NCBI GenBank assembly: GCA_965227155.1 | Contig: OZ245731.1 | Span: 620,001 to 684,000, forward strand | Length of the DNA stretch: 64,000 nucleotides | DNA from: UBA6059 sp965227155 | GTDB lineage: Bacteria > Bacteroidota > Bacteroidia > Cytophagales > Cyclobacteriaceae | Direction: 5' to 3' | In this document: positions 16,313 to 25,468 of the stretch, in pieces | Position numbering within the stretch: position 1 is the first letter of the stretch | How the letters are laid out: every line of letters begins with the position of its first letter | Position numbers and translations under genes: made by a program | Notes under the pieces: model-generated | Told to the model about the DNA's origin: nothing | The model's database searches: none | The model's input: only the letters and a program-made list of their open reading frames with translations

Positions 16313-17421
16313 GCGATAAGCTTTATGATTTCGTTAGCGATATGTTCTGCTGCCTCGGGCCTTCCGAGGCGACCAATATTTGTGGCTAATTGGTTACACC
16401 TATCGGCTTTGCCCAGCAGGCTCAATGTAGCCGGTATCAATTTGGTCTGAGCTTCAGCATCCCTGACCCACTCTGCAGCGCCTGCTTCTACCATAGCCAG
16501 GGCATTTTTGGTTTGATGATCTTCAGCTACATTTGGCGAAGGCACGAAAATGACGGGTTTCTGTGCCAGACTTAACTCAGAAATGGACAATGCACCAGCT
16601 CTTGAGATTACTACATCAGCCGCTGCATATGCCAAATCCATTTCTTTCAAAAAAGGCAGGATTTTGATTTGGTTTGAAGCTATGCCTGCAGCGCGCTCTT
16701 TCATTTCTTCATAATAATACTGCCCGGTTTGCCATATCAACTGCACATCCGCATCGATTAGCTTTTGGAGACAATTTAAAATACTTTCATTAAGAGATCT
16801 TGCACCCAGGCTTCCACCGATCAGCAGGACCGTTTTTTTACTTTGGTCAAAACCATAATGCTTGATGGCCTCTGCTCTTTTTGATCCCACTTCCAAAAGG
16901 TCTTTTCTTACCGGGTTTCCAGTAAATACAATATTTTCTGCAGGGAAGAATCGCTCCATTTTATCATGGGCCACACAGATTACATTTACCCGTTTTGCCA
17001 ACCACTTATTGGTCAATCCGGCATAGGAGTTTTGCTCCTGAATAACTGCGGGTATCTTGCGCGATGTAGCTGCGTAAAGTAGAGGGCCGCTGGCATAACC
17101 CCCTACACCTACTACCACCTGTGGTTGAAATTTTTTCAGGATACCGTGTGCTTTGATGATACTGCTGATCAGCTTAAATGGAAAGCTCAGGTTATCCAAT
17201 GTTAGTTTTCGCTGGATGCCGCTGATCCATAGGCCAATAATTTCGAAACCGGCTTCAGGCACCTTCTGCATTTCCATTTTGCCTTTGGCGCCCACAAAAA
17301 GGATTTCTACATCTTCCAGCTTCTGTTGCAATGTCTGGGCAATAGCAATAGCCGGATAGATATGGCCACCGGTGCCTCCTCCGCTCACTATGATTCGATA
17401 TTTTGCCTGTGCCTTTATCAT
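16309..17421 (-). CDS. murG: UDP-N-acetylglucosamine--lipid I transferase MurG
   Basis: GT-B glycosyltransferase of 370 residues that converts lipid I to lipid II at the inner face of the membrane. Glycine loops GGGTGGHIYPAIAIA (14-28) and IGGSLGARSLN, the UDP-binding SRAGALSISEL and VPSPNVAEDHQTKNA are diagnostic. It directly abuts ftsW (no gap) and overlaps murC by 4 nt. Confidence 0.98.
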   Translation of the reverse strand: MIKAQAKYRIIVSGGGTGGHIYPAIAIAQTLQQKLEDVEILFVGAKGKMEMQKVPEAGFEIIGLWISGIQRKLTLDNLSFPFKLISSIIKAHGILKKFQPQVVVGVGGYASGPLLYAATSRKIPAVIQEQNSYAGLTNKWLAKRVNVICVAHDKMERFFPAENIVFTGNPVRKDLLEVGSKRAEAIKHYGFDQSKKTVLLIGGSLGARSLNESILNCLQKLIDADVQLIWQTGQYYYEEMKERAAGIASNQIKILPFLKEMDLAYAAADVVISRAGALSISELSLAQKPVIFVPSPNVAEDHQTKNALAMVEAGAAEWVRDAEAQTKLIPATLSLLGKADRCNQLATNIGRLGRPEAAEHIANEIIKLIA

Positions 17422-18582
17422 TTATGCAGCATCTGCCATTTGATTTCTGGCAAAATTTTCTTTTCGGTTTCCTAATTCTTCTACTTCCCCGCGGCTTACG
17501 CTCAGAATAATCCCCAGTGCCACCCCGGTAAATAATTGCGAAGTACCTCCCATGCTAATCATCGGTAATGTTAACCCGGTAATAGGGCCTAAACCCACAG
17601 CTACAGCCATATTGATGATAGCCTGTATCACCAGGGAAAAACTCAAGCCGGCACTGAGCAAGCCTCCGTATACTTTTTCACTCATCATCACCGTACGCAT
17701 ACCACGGTAGAGTAATGCGAGGTATAAAAACAGTACCAGCACACCGCCAATCACACCATATTCCTCAATGATGATGGCGTATATGAAATCTGAATATGAC
17801 TGTGGGAGGAAGTTGCGTTGATCACTCTGACCCGGGCCTTTTCCGGTAATGCCACCCGTAGCTATCGCGATGTACGATTGTTTAGCCTGGAAGGGAATCT
17901 CCTCTTCATTGAAAAAACTTTCTACACGGCTCACAGCAGTCTCACCGCGCTGCCCTACATAAAGCGCAATGCTACCCGTGGCACCTACAATTAGTAGCAG
18001 AAGGGCCAGATAGCGCATGGGTACACGACCTATAAAAAGCAGTAGCATACACACCACAAACAATAAAATAGCTGAGGACAGGTTTGTAAGCGCAATTAGG
18101 CCACAAATAATACCTACCCAAATCAATATGGGAATCAGAGCTTCCTTAAAATCCTGAATGTTCTGCTGCCGTTTGGCAAGCATGCTGGCTATGGTGACTA
18201 TAAGTGCAAGCTTAGCCAAATCGGAAGGCTGAAATGCCTGATTGATAACTGGTATGGTGATCCAGCGAGAAGCTTCATTGATGTTCAGGCCAAATTTCCA
18301 GGTAATCAAAAGTAGTGGTGCTGAAATCCAAAGCGCCAGCAATGATAGTCGAGAGTAGTATCGATAATCAATTTTGTGTGCCACCCACATGGCTACCAGG
18401 CTCAATACTACCAGCATGGTATGTTTGATCAAATAATATTCCGTATCACCGGCCATTTTCTGGTAGGCCAGGGAACCTGTAGCACTGTAAACCACAAGTA
18501 TGGATATGATAGACAATGCAAATACGATAAACCAAATTACCGGATCGCCCTTCAGATTCTTTTGTGTCCATTCTTTAATCAT
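17422..18582 (-). CDS. ftsW: peptidoglycan glycosyltransferase FtsW (SEDS family)
   Basis: A 386-residue polytopic protein with about ten membrane segments. SEDS signatures include FQPSDLAKLALIVTIASMLA, a large periplasmic loop with FIYAIIIEEYGVIGG, and the C-terminal PMISMGGTSQLFTGVALGII. FtsW polymerises lipid II in the septum together with FtsI, encoded upstream. Context inside the dcw operon supports FtsW rather than RodA. The start overlaps murD by 4 nt. Confidence 0.97.
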   Translation of the reverse strand: MIKEWTQKNLKGDPVIWFIVFALSIISILVVYSATGSLAYQKMAGDTEYYLIKHTMLVVLSLVAMWVAHKIDYRYYSRLSLLALWISAPLLLITWKFGLNINEASRWITIPVINQAFQPSDLAKLALIVTIASMLAKRQQNIQDFKEALIPILIWVGIICGLIALTNLSSAILLFVVCMLLLFIGRVPMRYLALLLLIVGATGSIALYVGQRGETAVSRVESFFNEEEIPFQAKQSYIAIATGGITGKGPGQSDQRNFLPQSYSDFIYAIIIEEYGVIGGVLVLFLYLALLYRGMRTVMMSEKVYGGLLSAGLSFSLVIQAIINMAVAVGLGPITGLTLPMISMGGTSQLFTGVALGIILSVSRGEVEELGNRKENFARNQMADAA

Positions 18583-19958
18583 GATACGGCCTTGTTATGG
18601 TTTTCAATACTTTTTTTGAGTGCGAGCACAGCTGCTTTAAATTGCTCACCCCTGTCCTGGTAGTTTTTGAAGAGATCAAAACTTGCACAAGCCGGGCTCA
18701 GCAATACGACATCTCCTACCTTACTTTGCTCATATGCTTTCTGAATGGCGGTGTTAATGTTATCAGTGCTAATTACTTCTTTATGCTTACTGAAAAAGCT
18801 TTCGATTTTGGCATTGTCCTTACCCAACCCCACAATAGCCCTTACTTTTTTCTTGACCAGCTTTTTGAGCGGCTCATAATCATTACCCTTATCCACACCT
18901 CCCAAAATCAGCACTATCGAGGTTTCTAAACCTTCCAGCGCGAAATAGACTGAATCCACATTGGTAGCTTTAGAGTCATTGATAAATGTTACCCCATTTA
19001 TGGAAGCTATTTTTTCCAATCGATGGGGTGCATTCACAAATGATTTTAGCCCGCGGGTCAGCAAGTGAATGGGAGCTTCAAAGAACATTACACTCAGTAC
19101 CGCTGCCATGGTATTTACCATGTTGTGCTTACCGATGAGCGTAACTTCTGAGGTAGGAATCTTTAGTTCTTTGTGATCAAAATTGAAAGTAAGATGATCT
19201 GAGGATAGATAGCCACCATCCTGCTGTGGTTTACCGGCTACAGAGATGGCGAACATGCTGGCTTCAATCTGTCTGCGGCTTACCTGCTCGGTAATGGGCT
19301 TATTGTCACAGCAGTAAATAAAGGCTTGTTCCTTGCCCAGATTCCTAACGATGCGAAATTTCGATGCTACATAGTTTTCAAATTGGTAATCATACCGATC
19401 CAGGTGGTCGGGTGTAATGTTGAGGAGCACTGCAACATCGGGTTTGAAACTATCAATACCATCGAGCTGAAAACTGCTGACTTCAAGCACATAAAAGTCA
19501 TGCTCATCTTTAATGGCTAATCTTGCAAAGCTGTGACCTACGTTACCGCCCAGGCCTGCATTGAAACCACACGCCTGCATCAGATGATGTGTGAGTAGTG
19601 TAGTTGTGGTTTTGCCATTAGTGCCGGTAATGGCAATGATCTTTTTAGAACGATGGATATGCTGGTAGCCAAATTCAATTTCAGAAATTACCGGTATGCC
19701 CTTTTCGGATGCCTTCTTAATAATTTGAGCTGAATCCGGAATACCGGGGCTTTTTACTATAAGATCGGCACCCAAAACGGTGGCTTCAGTGTGTCCACCT
19801 TCTTCGTAGGCTAGGTCATTGACCTTAATTTCCTTTTTATATTCTTCAGCGATTGTACCCGCATCAGACAATAGATAGTCATACCCCTTTGCTTTGGCAA
19901 GCAAGGCAGCACCTACGCCGCTTTCACCGGCACCCAGTATGACTATTTTTTTACTCAT
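18579..19958 (-). CDS. murD: UDP-N-acetylmuramoylalanine--D-glutamate ligase MurD
   Basis: The 459-residue Mur ligase adds D-Glu to UDP-MurNAc-L-Ala. Rossmann start VILGAGESGVGAALLA (6-21), P-loop GTNGKTT (112-118), NITPDHLDRYD and FINDSKATNVDS are typical. It overlaps the 122-aa unknown gene upstream by 4 nt and ftsW downstream by 4 nt, so it lies in a continuous translational chain. Confidence 0.98.
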   Translation of the reverse strand: MSKKIVILGAGESGVGAALLAKAKGYDYLLSDAGTIAEEYKKEIKVNDLAYEEGGHTEATVLGADLIVKSPGIPDSAQIIKKASEKGIPVISEIEFGYQHIHRSKKIIAITGTNGKTTTTLLTHHLMQACGFNAGLGGNVGHSFARLAIKDEHDFYVLEVSSFQLDGIDSFKPDVAVLLNITPDHLDRYDYQFENYVASKFRIVRNLGKEQAFIYCCDNKPITEQVSRRQIEASMFAISVAGKPQQDGGYLSSDHLTFNFDHKELKIPTSEVTLIGKHNMVNTMAAVLSVMFFEAPIHLLTRGLKSFVNAPHRLEKIASINGVTFINDSKATNVDSVYFALEGLETSIVLILGGVDKGNDYEPLKKLVKKKVRAIVGLGKDNAKIESFFSKHKEVISTDNINTAIQKAYEQSKVGDVVLLSPACASFDLFKNYQDRGEQFKAAVLALKKSIENHNKAVS

Positions 19959-20323
19959 TGGCTATCTCTGTATTTCGTTTTGATATTCTTCTCGATTAAT
20001 ACATTGTAGGCTATCACATAATGAGAGAGCAGTTCCTCTCCATCTGTGATTATTTTGGCGTATTTGTATTTATCCTCTCTGCGCAGCTTATCCAGGTGAT
20101 AAATAGCTTCGTCAGATTCTTCCTCTATAAGGTCGATGTTTTGGAAGAATGCCTCCTTTTCCTTTGAGAGGAAAGCATTATTTAAGTGCTCCTTGATCAA
20201 CCTTACTGATCTTGTGATGGCCATGATGGCCTCAAAAGCTCGAGGTGATAGGTCGTATTCTGACCGCTCCATCAGATTGGCCAGGTATTCATCACTCATT
20301 CGATATAGTTGCGATAGTCTCAT
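19955..20323 (-). CDS. uncharacterised 122-aa helical protein inside the dcw operon (between mraY and murD)
   Basis: I do not recognise this as a standard division or cell wall protein. The sequence is all-helical in character, without signal peptide, membrane segment or cysteines, and starts MRLSQLYRMSDEYLANLMER. The segment ESDEAIYHLDKLRREDKY loosely recalls four-helix-bundle proteins of the 23S rRNA intervening-sequence type (where 'EADETLYWL' occurs), but the usual N-terminal 'SI..NIAEG' motif is absent. It overlaps murD by 4 nt and mraY by 1 nt, so it is translated as part of the operon. The conserved Bacteroidota order does not, to my knowledge, have a named gene at this place. A soluble accessory factor for MraY/MurD or for the divisome is an inference from position only. 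Confidence 0.85.
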   Translation of the reverse strand: MRLSQLYRMSDEYLANLMERSEYDLSPRAFEAIMAITRSVRLIKEHLNNAFLSKEKEAFFQNIDLIEEESDEAIYHLDKLRREDKYKYAKIITDGEELLSHYVIAYNVLIEKNIKTKYRDSQ

Positions 20324-21531
20324 TATCTAAGTTTCAGTGTTGCTAGTGAAATAATGGCCAGCAGAATGCCTACCGTCCAAAATCGGGTTACAATTTTTGT
20401 TTCGTGAAGTCCTTTTTTTTGATAGTGGTGGTGTAATGGTGACATCAGGAAAATGCGCCTGCCCTCACCATATTTTTTCTTAGTGTATTTGAAATAGCTC
20501 ACCTGTATGATCACAGAAAGGTTTTCTATGAGGAAAATCCCACAGAAAACGGGAATGAGTAGTTCCTTTCTTATGCAAAAAGCCAGCACGGCGATGATGC
20601 CACCCAGCGTGAGGCTACCAGTATCTCCCATGAATACCTGCGCGGGGTACGAGTTATACCAAAGAAATCCAATACAGGCCCCAACGAATGCGGTACAGAA
20701 AATTACAAGTTCAGCAGTATTGGGAATGTACATGATGTTCAGATAATCAGAGAAAATCATGTTGCCAGAGAGGTATGCAAAAATTGCTAAAGTAAGCCCA
20801 ATAATAGCTGAAGTACCTGCAGCCAATCCATCAAGGCCATCCGTAATATTGGCACCATTGGATACCGCAGTAATGATGAACACTACAATCAATACATAAA
20901 GTACCCATGTGTATGGATCAAGCACAGAAGGCAGCAGCCAGTTGTATTGAAACTCATTGTCTTTGACAAAAGGAATGGTTGTAATTAAGGCCTTAATGTC
21001 AGAATGCTCCACACCCTCACTGATGGTTTGTGCATTGATTGGATCGGCAAACTCACGCACCACTACCTGATCGCTGAAGACCAACGCTAACCCAATGATG
21101 AGGCCCAACCCTACCTGACCAACAATTTTGAACCTTCCTGCCAGACCCTCCTTGTTCTTCTTTTTTACCTTGATGTAATCATCCAAAAAGCCGATACCTC
21201 CCATCCATACGGTAGTGATCAGCATCAACTGGATGTAGATATTGTCAAGACGGCAGAATAATACACATGGGATAACTATAGCAGCTATGATGATAATGCC
21301 ACCCATGGTGGGTGTGCCTTTTTTCTCCATCTGACCGGCAAGCCCAAGATCCCTGATAGATTCTCCAAGCTGTGAGATCTGCAGCATTTTGATCAGGCGC
21401 TTACCGATGATGATGGTAATGATCAGCGAGAATAAAGCAGACATACCGGCCCTGAAGGAGATAAACTGAAATACGCCAGCTCCTGCGAGGTTAAATTGTT
21501 GGTCCAGATAGTCAAACAAATAATAGAACAT
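20323..21531 (-). CDS. mraY: phospho-N-acetylmuramoyl-pentapeptide transferase MraY
   Basis: A 402-residue polytopic enzyme making lipid I from UDP-MurNAc-pentapeptide and undecaprenyl phosphate. KKGTPTMGGI (70-79), the acidic pair FLDDYIKVKKKNKEGL (about 115-130; Asp117/Asp118), NGANITDGLDGLAAG (225-239, catalytic Asp231) and SPLHHHYQKKG near the C-terminus are the family markers. It is longer than the ~360 of E. coli MraY because of an extra loop around residues 150-205, a feature common in Bacteroidota. It lies 3 bp downstream of murE. Confidence 0.98.
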   Translation of the reverse strand: MFYYLFDYLDQQFNLAGAGVFQFISFRAGMSALFSLIITIIIGKRLIKMLQISQLGESIRDLGLAGQMEKKGTPTMGGIIIIAAIVIPCVLFCRLDNIYIQLMLITTVWMGGIGFLDDYIKVKKKNKEGLAGRFKIVGQVGLGLIIGLALVFSDQVVVREFADPINAQTISEGVEHSDIKALITTIPFVKDNEFQYNWLLPSVLDPYTWVLYVLIVVFIITAVSNGANITDGLDGLAAGTSAIIGLTLAIFAYLSGNMIFSDYLNIMYIPNTAELVIFCTAFVGACIGFLWYNSYPAQVFMGDTGSLTLGGIIAVLAFCIRKELLIPVFCGIFLIENLSVIIQVSYFKYTKKKYGEGRRIFLMSPLHHHYQKKGLHETKIVTRFWTVGILLAIISLATLKLR

Positions 21532-21534
21532 GCC

Positions 21535-22998
21535 TTATTCGCTGTATAGTTTTAGAAATTCCTCTACTATCTTCAAATCGTCAAAATCATATTTTACACC
21601 ATTTATTTCCTGGTAAGTCTCATGGCCTTTACCGGCCACCAGGATGATGTCTCCTTTATTGGCCATAGCACAGGCAGCTTTAATCGCCTCTTTCCTATCG
21701 GCATTGACCTGCACTTTCCTGACCTGTGATTTGGGCACACCTTCTTCCATATCCCTAATGATCTGCATGGGCTCCTCATTTCTGGGATTGTCGGAGGTAA
21801 GGATGACCGTATCACTGTATTTTACTGCTACGGCTGCCATTACCGGGCGCTTTGTCTTGTCACGGTTGCCACCGGCACCCACGATCGTGATCACTTTTTC
21901 AATGCCCGTTCTTACACCCTGAATGGTTTTAAGAACATTCTCAAGGGCATCAGGAGTGTGGGCATAGTCTACTATGGCGGTCACACCGTGCGGAGATTTT
22001 ACTTGCTGGAATCTTCCCTGCGCCCCGGTTACCTGCGATAGCTGCATAAGCACTTCCTCTCCATCTTCATTGAGCAGTGTGGCCACACCATAGGTTGCCA
22101 ATAGATTGTAAGCATTGAAATCTCCGATAAGCTTAAACCATACCGTTTTGCCTGCGATCTCCATTTCCAGGCCATGCAGCGAATTAGTCATGATTTTGCC
22201 CTTATAATCCGCCATGGTTTTAAGGGCGAAGCTGTACCTGGCCGCCGCAGTATTTTGCACCATCACATTACCCCGCTTGTCGTCTACATTAACCAGCGCG
22301 AATGCTGCTTTTGGCAGATGATCAAACAATAGTTTTTTGGCCTTGATGTATTCATGGAAGGTATGGTGATAGTCCAAATGATCATGGCTAATATTGGTGA
22401 AGACTGCTCCGGTAAACTGCAGACCTGCTATACGTCTCTGATGGATAGCATGAGAGCTGGCCTCCATAAAACAATGGGTGCAGCCCTTATCCAGCATCGT
22501 TTTTAGCAATGCATTGATTTGCACTGCATCCGGCGTGGTGTGTGTAGCTGGTATCGTTTCTTCATTGAGCTTATTTTCTACAGTGGATAATAAGCCGGTA
22601 TTATAACCCAGGCGCCTGAAAAGCTGATATAAGGTTGTAACTACCGTGGTTTTACCATTAGTACCGGTTACCGCAACCAGCTTCATCTTTTGGGATGGAT
22701 TACCGTAGAAATTGGAAGCGACTACACCCAGCGCCTCTGATGTATTGTCGGCAAGAATGTAAGTAATGCCATCCTGCTGTTTTTGAGGCATGGTTTGGCA
22801 CATAACAGCCACAGCTCCCTTTTCTATTGCCTGCGTGATGTACTGATGGCCGTCAACCTGAGTGCCTACCACGGCTACAAACATAGCTCCGGGCTCTACC
22901 GCTCTGGAATCGAAGCAGATTTTAGTAACCTCCACTTCCATGCTTCCTGAGGTTGAAACCAATGAGGTTTTGTACAATATGTCTTTCAATACTGCCAT
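21535..22998 (-). CDS. murE: UDP-MurNAc-tripeptide synthetase MurE (meso-diaminopimelate type)
   Basis: The 487-residue Mur ligase has P-loop GTNGKTT (112-118), MEASSHAIHQRRI (178-190), NISHDHLDYH (202-211) and YAHTPD (345-350). The residues DNPR (403-406) form the motif that selects meso-diaminopimelate as third amino acid, so the peptidoglycan is predicted to be mDAP type; this is sequence-based inference. It shares one base with the ftsI stop. Confidence 0.98.
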   Translation of the reverse strand: MAVLKDILYKTSLVSTSGSMEVEVTKICFDSRAVEPGAMFVAVVGTQVDGHQYITQAIEKGAVAVMCQTMPQKQQDGITYILADNTSEALGVVASNFYGNPSQKMKLVAVTGTNGKTTVVTTLYQLFRRLGYNTGLLSTVENKLNEETIPATHTTPDAVQINALLKTMLDKGCTHCFMEASSHAIHQRRIAGLQFTGAVFTNISHDHLDYHHTFHEYIKAKKLLFDHLPKAAFALVNVDDKRGNVMVQNTAAARYSFALKTMADYKGKIMTNSLHGLEMEIAGKTVWFKLIGDFNAYNLLATYGVATLLNEDGEEVLMQLSQVTGAQGRFQQVKSPHGVTAIVDYAHTPDALENVLKTIQGVRTGIEKVITIVGAGGNRDKTKRPVMAAVAVKYSDTVILTSDNPRNEEPMQIIRDMEEGVPKSQVRKVQVNADRKEAIKAACAMANKGDIILVAGKGHETYQEINGVKYDFDDLKIVEEFLKLYSE

Positions 22999-25100
22999 CA
23001 GCCCAACGTAAGTTTTATGCGTTCTACACTTATAGTATTGCTGCCAGGTGTAACGGATTGCGTAACTACTCTACCATTTCTCGTACCTTCTACATCCACT
23101 TCAAGACCCTTATTTTCCAGGAGATAAAGAGCATCTCGCAAGGTCATACCTCTTACATCAGGTATAGTATTGCCATAGGTTTTATTGGCTTCCCAAAAAA
23201 TTGAATTGTTACTGATGTCAGTTGTTACCCAATCAGCCTCATCCTTTACGTGGTTAGAGATACCCAGCTCGTTGCATATCATCTGAAGCTCGTCCAATTT
23301 GCCTGATTTTATCACCGGAAATACACCCTGCACCATCCTGGTATCCAGAGATTTTTGCTGAAGCTCCATATCCAGAGAAAAAATCTTGTCGGCTATTTCT
23401 TTAAAAACAGGTGCTGCCACATCACTACCGTAAATCTTGGAGCCTTTAGGGTCGTCGATCACCACAATACAGCTGTATTTGGGGTCATTGGCCGGGAAGT
23501 AACCGGCAAAAGAAGCATAGTAGGCACTAGTATACTTACCATTCACCAGTTTCTTGGCGGTGCCTGTCTTACCTGCTATGGGGTAAAAGCTATCGCGAAT
23601 ATTGGTGGCTGTACCTCTTTGCACGACACCCTCGAGGAGCATTCTGATCTCCCTCAGGGTCTCGTCAGAAGCAATTTTTTCATTCAGAACTTTTGCCTTA
23701 AAAGACTCCAGTCGGCGATCAGCCTTCACTACCTCTTTTACGATAATGGGTTGGATCATCCTGCCATTATTGGCTACCGCATTATATAAAGTAAGTGTGT
23801 GTAAGGGGGTAAGCTTTAATTCATATCCATGCGACATCCAGGGTAAGGAAATACCTGACCAGGTAGAATCTGAGGGCTCCTTTATATAAGGTTTGCCTTC
23901 TCCTACAATCTGAAATCCAAGCGGATCTGCCAGACCCAGCTGCTTTATAAAATCCACAAACTCTTTGGGGTTCGCACCAAATTCTTCATTGACTAGTTTG
24001 GCAATGCCAATATTGGATGATTTCTCAAAAACATCCTGCACGGTTATTTTACCAAAACCACCAATTTTATGATCGCGCATTACCTCATCATAAAACTGAT
24101 AGTTTCCATCGCCTGTATCTACTGTGTCAGATAGGGAGATTTTTGACTTCTCCAAAAGACTGAGCATAGATGCCAGTTTAAAAGTAGAACCGGGTTCTCT
24201 TGCCCCTTGACTACCTACAGCATAGTTATACCGCTCGTAATAATCGCCATTATCACTTCGGCTAAGGTTTGAAATAGCTTTGATTTCACCAGTCTTAACC
24301 TCCATGATCACCACACTACCATAATCTGCTCTATGCTCCATCAGGGCATTCAATAATGCCGATTCAGCTACATCCTGAAGGTTTACATTAATAGTAGTCA
24401 CGATATCGAGTCCATCCTCAGGCCTGATCTCTGAACCATCATAAACAGGCCGCCATCCACCACCGGCCATTTTCTGAAAGAGTGCCTCACCGTCATTACC
24501 AGCCAGGTATCTGTTGAAAGAGTATTCCAGTCCCACAATGCCCCGGTTATTGCTATTGACCATGCCAATTGTGCGATAGCCCAGGTAAGAAAATGGCCTG
24601 AAACGCTCGTTTACCTTTTCAAAAATGACACCCCCTTTAATGCGGCCTTCTCTGAATATTGGCCACTGAGTCATCATCTTTTTATCCTGATAGTTGATTT
24701 TATCTGAATTAAGGACAATATACCTGCGCCCATTCAAGCGGGCATTATGGATTTTCTGCTTGTATTCTTTTGGTGTTTTGTCTTTAAAATGCTTTGAAAG
24801 CAAATAACAGAGGGAATCTATACCCGGCTTGTAGACATCATCTGCAGGCAGGTAAGGATCGAAAGCCACCTTGTAGAAGGGCAAAGATGTTGCCAATAGG
24901 CTGCCATTATCAGAGTAGATGTTGCCACGTGTAGCCTTTACTGTCACGTATTTCAGGCCGATTTTCTCAGCCATAGAACGCCACTTTTCGCCTTGATTGA
25001 CCTGAATATCAAAAATTCGATACACTATCAGTGCACCGAATATCGATATGGCCAAAAATGCCAACCTCACCCTGAGCAATATGGATTTCTTGATACTCAT
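22998..25100 (-). CDS. ftsI: septal penicillin-binding protein FtsI (PBP3) with PASTA domain
   Basis: The 700-residue class B PBP has a membrane helix (about 10-27), an N-terminal dimerisation domain (KATRGNIYSDNG at 55-66), and the transpeptidase triad: SxxK at S305TFK308, SxN at SSN 361-363 and KTG at 511-513. A single PASTA domain forms the end (about 637-700, IPDVRGMTLRDALYLLENKG), which E. coli FtsI lacks but Gram-positive and Bacteroidota forms often have. It cross-links septal peptidoglycan with FtsW. It overlaps ftsL by 4 nt. Confidence 0.98.
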   Translation of the reverse strand: MSIKKSILLRVRLAFLAISIFGALIVYRIFDIQVNQGEKWRSMAEKIGLKYVTVKATRGNIYSDNGSLLATSLPFYKVAFDPYLPADDVYKPGIDSLCYLLSKHFKDKTPKEYKQKIHNARLNGRRYIVLNSDKINYQDKKMMTQWPIFREGRIKGGVIFEKVNERFRPFSYLGYRTIGMVNSNNRGIVGLEYSFNRYLAGNDGEALFQKMAGGGWRPVYDGSEIRPEDGLDIVTTINVNLQDVAESALLNALMEHRADYGSVVIMEVKTGEIKAISNLSRSDNGDYYERYNYAVGSQGAREPGSTFKLASMLSLLEKSKISLSDTVDTGDGNYQFYDEVMRDHKIGGFGKITVQDVFEKSSNIGIAKLVNEEFGANPKEFVDFIKQLGLADPLGFQIVGEGKPYIKEPSDSTWSGISLPWMSHGYELKLTPLHTLTLYNAVANNGRMIQPIIVKEVVKADRRLESFKAKVLNEKIASDETLREIRMLLEGVVQRGTATNIRDSFYPIAGKTGTAKKLVNGKYTSAYYASFAGYFPANDPKYSCIVVIDDPKGSKIYGSDVAAPVFKEIADKIFSLDMELQQKSLDTRMVQGVFPVIKSGKLDELQMICNELGISNHVKDEADWVTTDISNNSIFWEANKTYGNTIPDVRGMTLRDALYLLENKGLEVDVEGTRNGRVVTQSVTPGSNTISVERIKLTLG

Positions 25101-25468
25101 TCTCGCGGAATCCTGATTTTAGTGTGTGGTTCAACTAGTTCCTTCAGCCCTAATTTCTCAGCTCGCCTGGCTACCTCTGACTGCTTGGATTCAAACATGT
25201 AATCTGCTTTCAGGGTAGTGAAATCAGCGCGAAGATCCTCTACCCGGGTCTCCAGGGTATTTATCTTTCTGATCGTTTTTTCTGCGTAGTGCCTGTTGCC
25301 GATGTAGAAGATACCAATGGCAGTAAGGAAAAGAATCCTGGGTATGACTTGCACCGGCACACCTTCGCTGAAGAAGCTCTCCAGCTTGATTGAGCTTTCC
25401 AGGCGAGAAAATACACTGCCTTTGCCCGATCCATTTTTTATTTTATAAGTGTTGCCAGCCATAATCAA
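25097..25468 (-). CDS. ftsL: FtsL-like cell division protein
   Basis: A 123-residue bitopic protein: cytoplasmic start of about 40 residues, one membrane helix (about 42-58, VIPRILFLTAIGIFYIG), then a coiled coil (about 60-112, RKINTLETRVEDLRADFTTL) ending KLGLKELVEPHTKI. The C-terminal 'GLKEL..P' is seen in Bacteroidota FtsL-like proteins of the dcw cluster. Size, topology and position between rsmH and ftsI support FtsL, a bridge between FtsQ and FtsW/FtsI. The true start may be the ATG two codons downstream (MAGNTYK). Confidence 0.9.
   Translation of the reverse strand: MIMAGNTYKIKNGSGKGSVFSRLESSIKLESFFSEGVPVQVIPRILFLTAIGIFYIGNRHYAEKTIRKINTLETRVEDLRADFTTLKADYMFESKQSEVARRAEKLGLKELVEPHTKIRIPRE

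Noticed and set aside
20136..20330. Plus-strand frame opposite the 122-aa dcw gene
   Set aside because: Shadow; the minus-strand frame overlaps both neighbours with operon-type junctions.
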